Virus record (IMG/VR): IMGVR_UViG_3300020195_000047
Location: 1 to 45,077 of that record
DNA length: 45,077 nt
Origin: a virus
Reading direction: 5' to 3' (one strand)
The position numbers and the translations under genes are program-made. Each line of letters begins with the position of its first letter. The stretch's first letter is position 1. Of the stretch, positions 39,114-45,077 are shown one piece after another. The notes under the pieces are model-generated. The model was not told the DNA's origin and made no database searches. It was given only the letters and a program-made list of their open reading frames with translations.

Positions 39114-39779
39114 TTAAATACCGAGTCCAAGGAACCCGCCCTTGCCGAACGCGCCCTTCCCAGTTTGGGAGTTCATGCCCTTGGCAAGCTGACCAGCCGA
39201 CCAAGCCTGCATTTCGGTGCCGTACTTGTTCGCCTTGTAATCGTTGCGGCCTTTGGCGTCAGCGATGCGGTTCGTTACATCAAACCTCTGGTTGTTAGCG
39301 TTTTTCTCAGCATCAGCCAGGCCAGCCGACATCATCTGATCGGAGCCCTGGAAGCCCGCGTCTTGAGCGGCAAGCATCCCGGTGTAGGCTGCGTTTTCAG
39401 CGATATTCTGCCCAGTGCCGGAGCGAACGCCGCCCATCTGAGCGAGCTGGTTCCAGGCGCTTGCTCCGGCAGACGCCGCAGAGGTGCGCGCACGGTCTTG
39501 ATCTTGTCCCGTGCGGGCGGTGATCTGCTGCTTCTGCATCCCAAGCCAAGGGGAGTCGCCGCTTGAGGGGTCGCGGTACAGGGAGTCCTGGCCGCCAACC
39601 GTGGACTCGTAGGGGCCGAGGGGCTTCTTAGGGCCTTCCCATGGGTTCCAGCCAAGCGATTTGGAGCCGGGCATAGGGGCAGGTTTGCTGCCATTCAGAC
39701 CGGCCCCCTTTGCGGCTGCTTTGGTTGTGTTGTAGGCGCCGCCAGTAAGAACGCCACCGACAATGTCTGTCCATCCCAT
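39114..39779 (-). CDS. Virion-region protein, probable internal protein
   Basis: This 221-residue protein starts MGWTDIVGGVLTGGAYNTTK and has a Ala-rich helical middle (AENAAYTGMLAAQDAGFQGS). The Gly-rich N-terminus and position between adaptor and ejection genes fit a small ejection protein. The last residues are Gly-rich (GKGGFLGLGI). Confidence 0.55.
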   Translation of the reverse strand: MGWTDIVGGVLTGGAYNTTKAAAKGAGLNGSKPAPMPGSKSLGWNPWEGPKKPLGPYESTVGGQDSLYRDPSSGDSPWLGMQKQQITARTGQDQDRARTSAASAGASAWNQLAQMGGVRSGTGQNIAENAAYTGMLAAQDAGFQGSDQMMSAGLADAEKNANNQRFDVTNRIADAKGRNDYKANKYGTEMQAWSAGQLAKGMNSQTGKGAFGKGGFLGLGI

Positions 39780-39780
39780 A

Positions 39781-40698
39781 TTAAGAACTCCACCTGTAAA
39801 TATCTAAGTCTTTTTCGATCTCATCGTCCTGGTCTGGGACCATTTCGGTGAGCGTTGCAATCATCTGATTCTGCACAACCTCAAGCTTGCCAAGCTCAAC
39901 GGGGAGCATCGTGTTGAGCTTCTCTTTCTTGATGCACTCCACCTTAACGTACTGCTTGATAAAGGTCTGGAACTCGGGAATGTCGATGATGTCAACGTCG
40001 GCCTCAGGCACGTAGGCCTGACGGATAAACCAGAGCTGCACAAGGGGCTGCGAGAAGACGACATCAAGGCCAAGCAGTGAGGCCTCAAGGGCCTCCGAAA
40101 GCGTGATCGTGTAGGTTGCTAAGGACTCCGAGACGCTCACAACTGAAGTGTTGGACGGAACGCCAGCGGCGGCAGACACAACCATGTCGGCCACGACCAG
40201 TGCCGCGTCGACATCTGCCGTGGTGAGAGTGGGCTGGTCCTGGGCGCCGGTACAATTTAGCGTGTAAACGGCAGCCGCCTCACGGGGCGTTGGGGTAAGG
40301 CGGATGCGGGGGCCTACGTTTTTATCGTTGTTCACGATCATGTAGCGGTATGACTGAGAGACGGAGTTCAACGAATCGTAGGCTGCATCCTCGTAGCGCC
40401 GAAGATTGGTAAGGCGCTCGATGGTGTAAATGATGTTTTGGTTGACGTACACCATGCGGGTGATCTTGTTGCCGTAGATGTTACTCGGCAGCGCGTAGTC
40501 GCGCTTCAGGTTGGCCAAAGGGAGGCCCGTCATGGACTCAAAGTACCTGTCCTCAATGGCGAGCTTGTGGATTTCGGCCTCGGCAAAGCGGATAGCGTCA
40601 CGGCAGTAGCCGAGCATCTCTGTGGGCGTAACGAAGGCCTCGTCAGCGAGGTTTAACTCCTCAACGACTTCTGACTTGAGCTGTCCCCATGTCGTCAC
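39781..40698 (-). CDS. Head-tail adaptor (gp4/gp11-like connector)
   Basis: This is a 305-residue protein. The N-terminal TWGQLKSEVVEELNLADEAF, then MLGYCRDAIRFAEAEIHKLA and YALPSNIYGNKITRMVYVNQ, follow the pattern of adaptor proteins that bind below the portal in podoviruses. The C-terminal part returns to helices (FQTFIKQYVKVECIKKEKLN). It would connect portal to tail nozzle. Confidence 0.7.
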   Translation of the reverse strand: MTTWGQLKSEVVEELNLADEAFVTPTEMLGYCRDAIRFAEAEIHKLAIEDRYFESMTGLPLANLKRDYALPSNIYGNKITRMVYVNQNIIYTIERLTNLRRYEDAAYDSLNSVSQSYRYMIVNNDKNVGPRIRLTPTPREAAAVYTLNCTGAQDQPTLTTADVDAALVVADMVVSAAAGVPSNTSVVSVSESLATYTITLSEALEASLLGLDVVFSQPLVQLWFIRQAYVPEADVDIIDIPEFQTFIKQYVKVECIKKEKLNTMLPVELGKLEVVQNQMIATLTEMVPDQDDEIEKDLDIYRWSS

Positions 40699-41039
40699 GA
40701 TTGATATCTCCCCGCAAAGAACCGAACCGTCAAAGGGTCGGCCGCACTTGTCCCCGCAATGGTTAGGTCGAAGCTCGTCCCATCCATCTGCCTGTAGTTT
40801 ACGGTAAAGGTGCCCGTCCCTATAGTGGATGTCATAATAAAGTCAGTGGGGACGAATCCTAGGTTGTGGGGGATTTTTAGATTTGTGTCGTTCCGGCCAA
40901 AGGTCAGCGTGAAAAACTGAAAGTTCCCCTTCAGAAGCTCAAATTGATCCAAAAAGTCCTTAACCCATTGCAGAGTACGGCGTGTCGCCGGGTCTTTGAT
41001 GTCCTCAAGAGAGGGCTGCCGAAGCTGCTGCTGGCTCAT
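40695..41039 (-). CDS. Small tail protein
   Basis: This 114-residue beta-rich protein has the segment LKIPHNLGFVPTDFIMTSTI, a pattern found in many short phage tail and fibre-attachment proteins. It lies between adaptor and nozzle genes with ATGA-type overlaps on both sides. Confidence 0.65.
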   Translation of the reverse strand: MSQQQLRQPSLEDIKDPATRRTLQWVKDFLDQFELLKGNFQFFTLTFGRNDTNLKIPHNLGFVPTDFIMTSTIGTGTFTVNYRQMDGTSFDLTIAGTSAADPLTVRFFAGRYQS

Positions 41040-43573
41040 ACGTTACCGCCAGTTTTCCCACGGTAGGGGGATTGGGTGTCGGTAAGGGGCACGAAGTTGA
41101 TGGTGTAGCCAAGAAGGCAAATGCCATCGCCCTTAAAGAAGCCCTTCATGACCCACTTGTTGGTGGGGTTAGGGTTGGGAAATCCAGATACCGTGACTTG
41201 TGAGCCAGGAACCGCCCCACCACGGGAGACAATGACGAACTCCGAGACGTAATGATCGGAGGCAAAGGTCATCCAGTAGTTATTAACCTCAAGGGGGAAT
41301 AGGCGAGCGGCTGTTGCGGCGATAGGGGCAGAGTTAGCCGTGGCGTTGTTGCTGATGCGGATGCTGGTTGGGCTAATGATCTCTGTGATAATGCTGCCAG
41401 ACGGGATGCTAAGGCCGCCAGCTCCAATAATGCCCATCCCAACTGCGACCGGAGAGCTTGTGCTGACAATCGTGACAACATCCGAGCCGTTGGTGGTGTT
41501 AACGCTCATTGTGATTTGAGGCATAGTCACGGTGCTGCCTGAAATGCTGGCGACGCCACGAACGTCAGAGTTAGCGATGTTAGCAAAGAGGTTGGTAAAG
41601 CGCATCTGCTTATAGGCACAGCGGAGCCCACCCAGGGAGCTAAACATACGCTTAACGTCGTAGATGCCAAAGCGGGACTGCCACAGGCGGGGGTCGCCGT
41701 ATGGAATGTCTGGATCTCCCCAAACAAGCTGGTTGCGGCTGTAAATCTCGGCAAGCTCCGAAAAGCTTTGCTTAGAGTCATTGTCGGAGCTGACGCGAAG
41801 GGTGGTGTTGAAGGCAGTGGGGTTGGCGACGTTGAAGTCCACAACTGACTTACCTTTGACGATAATGCTCTCTACCCACTTACGTACCCCAGGAAGACCG
41901 AAATCAGCGGCGGCCATCGTGAGGTCGTAGATGATGGGATTCACTTCCCAGAGGGTGGTGTCGGCCTCTGCCGTGTTAATGCGCGGGTCCGTGAGAGTGG
42001 TGGTTTCGTGCTTAAAGGTGTACCCGCTGGTGCCAGCGCGGTGGAAAACGCCGTTTAAGATACTTAGGGCTGTAGGCCGGAAGTTGTCACGAAACTGGGC
42101 TTTGTACCTTTCGCTGATGTTGTTGAACCCGCTCGACCAGCTTGTGAAAACACCGTTGCGAGTGTCAAAAGACATTATGGAGTTGTTGTCGCCCGAGTTC
42201 TCGAACGTAACCTTTTCGACGGCCCAAAGAACGCGGTATTCTTTAATGTCATTTACTCCGTAAACGCGCTTCTCCTTAAGGGCAGTGCCCAGGAACGTCA
42301 CGTACTGAGCGGTGAAAGAGTTCATCTCGTTGTCTGAGAGCCTCTCAATGTCATACCCGTTGGTGCGGTAGAACCCGTCTGAGGAGGCGAAGTACAGCCA
42401 TTCTAGCGTCTGCACGAGAGAGAGCTGACCAATGCCGCCAATGGAGTCACTGATCTTAATGGGGTTCATCCCGCCACGACCAAGCAGATCATAGAACCCG
42501 TCAATGCGGTAAATAGCGGTCTTGGTAAAAACCACTGGGATAGAGCGCACAGAAGACACTCCGACGATTTCTTCCGCAAGCTCCACGTTAAAACGAGAAG
42601 GCACAGAGTCAGGGTCAGACTGTTTTGACTGAACGAGGACGTTTTTCAGCGTCTCGCCGCTGTTGATGTCGACGATGTGGCCGTAGTACCCAAACCCCGT
42701 AGTGGCGTGGACATACTTGGCAACGGGCGGGCGGTCGTTTTCAGCAACCCCACCAGTAGTGTAAAGCGAGGCGTTAGTGGCGGCCCAAGCTATGGTGATA
42801 GTGGCGGCGCCGTTGGCGATCTCTCCAGCAAAGTAAAACACAGTGCCGTTGTTGTTTGTGCGGTACGCCTCAATCACAAGGCTGGCACTTGCCACGTCGT
42901 AGTGCTGTCCAGACGCGTTGGTAAGCGCCAATGGGGTGACGGTGATTGTCGTGGCTGGAGTTGCAGCAACCCGAGTGGCATACAATGGGGCGCTACGATC
43001 AACAAACGTCACACCATCCACGACATAGGTGTACTTGTAGACAAAAGCATACAGGAAGCTAGACCCAGACCCGACCTCACCGTTGAAAACAGGAGTGCCG
43101 CTGGGCTTAGGAAGCCCTGCCGTGCGCAAGCGAAGCCCAGTGGCGTCGTTAGTTGTGCTGTAGATTTTTACTGGACGCTGGTTAAGGGCGTCGTGAGTGA
43201 CATAGGAGTGACCGTTCCAATTGCCGTAGCAAAACGATACGGTGTCGTTAGTAACTGGAACAAAAGCCGACGCTCCTGCTGGGCCAAGAAGCTCTGCAAG
43301 GGCAGCCCCCGTGTCGTATTGGAGCGTGCTTACAACCTGCTTAATGTTGGTGCCGTAAGTGGGAACCACGAGCCCAACTCGACGACTGCCTCCAGAGGCG
43401 GCCACTCGCGAGCGAGTAGAGCCAGGGAAGTCGATGCGACTGCCCGGCCTATTCTGGGCCTTCATGTCTTGGGTGATAATGAGGTTGTCAGCAAGCTGCC
43501 ATTTGTTTGGCGCGGCACCAATGTACTCATCAACTAAGCCGCCAGAGAACTCGCTAACGTCGATACTTGCCAT
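41036..43573 (-). CDS. Tail hub/nozzle (stabilisation) protein
   Basis: This is an 845-residue beta-rich protein. The start ASIDVSEFSGGLVDEYIGAA then DNLIITQDMKAQNRPGSR is typical of podovirus tail nozzle proteins (T7 gp12, P22 gp10 type), which bind DNA-channel and fibre proteins. Internal strands with repeated G-x-W and Y-x-T patterns fit a beta-propeller. A low-complexity segment near residue 690 (repeated TTNGSDVVTIVS-like strands) resembles an inserted Ig-like or fibre domain. Confidence 0.75.
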   Translation of the reverse strand: MASIDVSEFSGGLVDEYIGAAPNKWQLADNLIITQDMKAQNRPGSRIDFPGSTRSRVAASGGSRRVGLVVPTYGTNIKQVVSTLQYDTGAALAELLGPAGASAFVPVTNDTVSFCYGNWNGHSYVTHDALNQRPVKIYSTTNDATGLRLRTAGLPKPSGTPVFNGEVGSGSSFLYAFVYKYTYVVDGVTFVDRSAPLYATRVAATPATTITVTPLALTNASGQHYDVASASLVIEAYRTNNNGTVFYFAGEIANGAATITIAWAATNASLYTTGGVAENDRPPVAKYVHATTGFGYYGHIVDINSGETLKNVLVQSKQSDPDSVPSRFNVELAEEIVGVSSVRSIPVVFTKTAIYRIDGFYDLLGRGGMNPIKISDSIGGIGQLSLVQTLEWLYFASSDGFYRTNGYDIERLSDNEMNSFTAQYVTFLGTALKEKRVYGVNDIKEYRVLWAVEKVTFENSGDNNSIMSFDTRNGVFTSWSSGFNNISERYKAQFRDNFRPTALSILNGVFHRAGTSGYTFKHETTTLTDPRINTAEADTTLWEVNPIIYDLTMAAADFGLPGVRKWVESIIVKGKSVVDFNVANPTAFNTTLRVSSDNDSKQSFSELAEIYSRNQLVWGDPDIPYGDPRLWQSRFGIYDVKRMFSSLGGLRCAYKQMRFTNLFANIANSDVRGVASISGSTVTMPQITMSVNTTNGSDVVTIVSTSSPVAVGMGIIGAGGLSIPSGSIITEIISPTSIRISNNATANSAPIAATAARLFPLEVNNYWMTFASDHYVSEFVIVSRGGAVPGSQVTVSGFPNPNPTNKWVMKGFFKGDGICLLGYTINFVPLTDTQSPYRGKTGGNV

Positions 43574-43576
43574 CGG

Positions 43577-44332
43577 TTAAAGCTCGTAAGCCACTAGCTT
43601 CAGGCGAAAAAAACTCACGGTCGGAGAAGTCCCGAGCGTCCCCACGTTGGTCTGGACCTTGTATGTATATGTACCTGCGGCAACAGGGTCGAAATGCCCA
43701 AAGGCCGATCCAGGAATGGATTTGTTTGGATCTAACGTCAAGGAAAGCTCATCACTTAAGTAAGTAGTTTGAGAAATCGCCACGGCGTCACGTAGAAAAA
43801 TTATTTGGGCCGAAACATCCCCATTGGTTGCCTTGATCGCAACGAAGGATGAGGAAACTGCGCCATCTGCTACCAGCATGAGGCGAACCGGGCGGCCTGT
43901 GGTGGTGATTGTCACGGTTAGGTTGGTAACGTCAACATTTGTGCCGCTGGCAGTGGAGAACGTACCGCTGGATGACGAAATCTGATAATTAGCCGTGCCA
44001 AGCTTGCCCTGCGTCACCGCGTCGTCTGCGATAGTGGCCGTCGTCACCGCGCTGGTGTCGATCTTGGCCGTTGTCACGGCTCCGGCTCCGAGCTTTGCGT
44101 TCGTAACTCCCCCGGTGGCAAGCTCAGAGGTGCCGACGACCAGGGGGCCGACCCGTGAGACGGGCAGGCCCAGGCCATTGGAGTGGTCGTGGTTATCAAC
44201 GCCTGTGAACGAGTTCTTGATCTTGTTGACGTAATCCACGTCCCCGCTGTTGGGGGGATTAATCGCTATAATGTTTGACTGGGCGTAAGCCACCCCAGAA
44301 ACAAGGGATAGAGCCAGTAGTAGGTTTTTCAT
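43577..44332 (-). CDS. Fibre-like protein with a signal peptide
   Basis: This is a 251-residue protein. MKNLLLALSLVSGVAYAQSN is a standard Sec signal with an AYA cleavage site, odd for a virion protein. The mature part begins like phage tail fibres (VDNHDHSNGLGLPVSR), then has a repeat region (TNAKLGAGAVTTAKI and TSAVTTATI) and a beta-rich C-terminus. It may be exported to the periplasm or cell surface instead of joining the virion. The TnpB element lies directly upstream and has replaced its leader, leaving no clear ribosome site. Confidence 0.6.
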   Translation of the reverse strand: MKNLLLALSLVSGVAYAQSNIIAINPPNSGDVDYVNKIKNSFTGVDNHDHSNGLGLPVSRVGPLVVGTSELATGGVTNAKLGAGAVTTAKIDTSAVTTATIADDAVTQGKLGTANYQISSSSGTFSTASGTNVDVTNLTVTITTTGRPVRLMLVADGAVSSSFVAIKATNGDVSAQIIFLRDAVAISQTTYLSDELSLTLDPNKSIPGSAFGHFDPVAAGTYTYKVQTNVGTLGTSPTVSFFRLKLVAYEL

Positions 44333-44431
44333 CAATATTCGTCGAGGAGACCCCAGCCTTTAGGCCGGGGAGGAATCGACGCCCCCCTTTTGGCTTGTAT
44401 TTGACTTGCTCACAAGATTACCGTACCCCTT

Positions 44432-45077
44432 GTGACGGTGAATCTCAAGCGAACATATCGCTTCTACCCGAGTGAGCCGCAAAAGCGGATACTCGCACAG
44501 ACGTTCGGCTGCGTGCGTGTCGCCTACAACTCGGCGCTCCGTCTGCGCAGCGATTCGTTCAAGGACGGCAAGCGGATCAATTACAGCGCCAGCAGCGCCG
44601 CGCTGACCGTGCAAAAGAAGTCCCCGGCCTTCGCCTTTCTGCGGGAAGTGTCCTGCGTTCCTTTGCAGCAGGCGCTTCGCCACCTGCAAACCGCCTACTC
44701 CAACTTCTTCGCCAAACGTGCGAAGTATCCGCGCTTCAAACGGAAGCACGGCAAACAGTCTGCCGAATACACTAAATCCGGGTTCACCTGGGAGCCGAAC
44801 AACCGGAACCTCACCATCGCCAAGCTCGGTCGCTTGGATGTCCATTGGTCCAAAGAGTTTCAAAGTAGCCCGACGACTTGCACGATAACCAAGGACAAGT
44901 TGGACCGCTACTTTGTCACCCTTACGCTGGACGAAGACATTCAAAAGCTCCCGAGGACTGGTGCCCATGTGGGGATTGATCTTGGCATCACCCGACTTGC
45001 TACGCTTTCCAACGGTGAGCGCATCGCCAACCCCAAGCATTTGGGCGGCAACCTTGAGAGGCTGAAGCGGCTTCAGG
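44432..45077 (+). CDS. tnpB: TnpB RNA-guided nuclease (N-terminal part; continues at base 1)
   Basis: A GTG at 44432 (or 44438) opens the frame, giving VTVNLKRTYRFYPSEPQKRI, the usual TnpB N-terminus, followed by the FGCVRVAYNSAL segment and helical REC-like region. The frame runs to the end of the window and continues in phase from base 1 to the stop at 699. With the overlap of 127 bases counted once, the gene is 1,218 bases. No good ribosome site is seen before the GTG. Confidence 0.93.
   Translation, partial: MTVNLKRTYRFYPSEPQKRILAQTFGCVRVAYNSALRLRSDSFKDGKRINYSASSAALTVQKKSPAFAFLREVSCVPLQQALRHLQTAYSNFFAKRAKYPRFKRKHGKQSAEYTKSGFTWEPNNRNLTIAKLGRLDVHWSKEFQSSPTTCTITKDKLDRYFVTLTLDEDIQKLPRTGAHVGIDLGITRLATLSNGERIANPKHLGGNLERLKRLQ
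44951..45077. repeat. Right copy of the 127-bp terminal repeat
   Basis: Identical to bases 1-127; see the left copy. It shows that the molecule is circular or circularly permuted. Confidence 0.95.

Larger units (their letters stand above)
44345..45077 (+). mobile_element. TnpB-only IS200/IS605-family element, left part
   Basis: The left end holds a perfect-looking hairpin at 44351-44370 (CCCCAGCC-TTTA-GGCCGGGG with one A-G/G-T wobble position) followed by GAGGAATCGAC, similar in shape to the right end at 686-707. A 60-base leader follows before tnpB at 44432. The exact left boundary is uncertain by about 10 bases. Confidence 0.7.

Noticed and set aside
38715-39566. 283-codon frame opposite small virion genes
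   Set aside because: It spans two supported leftward genes and the gap between them; its composition is Arg-rich and unlike a real protein.
42677-43537. 286-codon frame opposite the tail nozzle gene
   Set aside because: No motif and antisense composition; it lies within a well-supported beta-rich structural gene.

Overview
The window is a complete, circularly closed genome of a short-tailed (podovirus-like) tailed phage, cut open at an arbitrary point. Bases 44951-45077 repeat bases 1-127 exactly, and a tnpB gene runs across the join, so the unit genome is about 44,950 bp. The host is probably a Gram-negative bacterium: there are two lipoprotein genes, a compact lysis cassette, and an endolysin with an L,D-transpeptidase-like domain. 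No integrase or other lysogeny recombinase is visible. The sequence does not name the host; a Bdellovibrio-like or proteobacterial host is only a guess.

Layout. (1) 44345-45077 plus 1-716: a TnpB-only IS200/IS605-family element with hairpin ends. (2) 700-2990 (+): a gene fragment, a decayed DNA methyltransferase, a sigma-like factor, a small overlapping gene, a two-domain endolysin and a small ORF. (3) 3044-16230 (-): outer-membrane lipoprotein, small membrane and coiled-coil lysis-type genes, a repeat-containing fibre, minor structural genes, major capsid, scaffold, portal, a tRNA-like gene, a large terminase split by a frameshift, a candidate small terminase, an HNH endonuclease and a helix-turn-helix (HTH) protein. 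(4) 16231-16556: an AT-rich divergent control region. (5) 16557-26548 (+): about 25 short, overlapping early genes. They include a SprT-like metallopeptidase, a lipoprotein and a ubiquitin-like conjugation cassette at 19176-22099. (6) 26633-29024 (-): primase-polymerase/helicase and an XRE repressor. (7) 29078-34688 (+): replication and recombination genes (Sak4-like ATPase, DUF669, DEAH helicase with an intein in its P-loop, VRR-NUC nuclease, YqaJ-like exonuclease). (8) 34597-44332 (-): internal virion proteins, head-tail adaptor, tail hub/nozzle and a fibre.

How it works together. An XRE repressor with two operators 21 bp apart sits between the primase and recombination operons and probably controls both. 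The recombination block has the pieces of an exonuclease plus annealing/ATPase system. No family A or B DNA polymerase is recognisable, so replication probably uses the PrimPol-like protein, a host polymerase, or both. The late genes form two leftward blocks that become one across the circular join, interrupted by the rightward endolysin/TnpB segment.

The most interesting system is at 19176-22099: a 68-residue beta-grasp-type protein ending in Gly-Gly, a 359-residue protein with an E2-like His-Pro...Cys motif, a JAB/JAMM peptidase with an intact metal motif, and an E1-like ThiF protein. A strong intrinsic terminator, whose loop is complementary to 12 bases just downstream, separates the ubiquitin-like gene from the enzyme genes. 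A second genome-scale signal is the palindrome GTTTAAAC: 14 exact copies and many one-base variants, concentrated at 16-25 kb.
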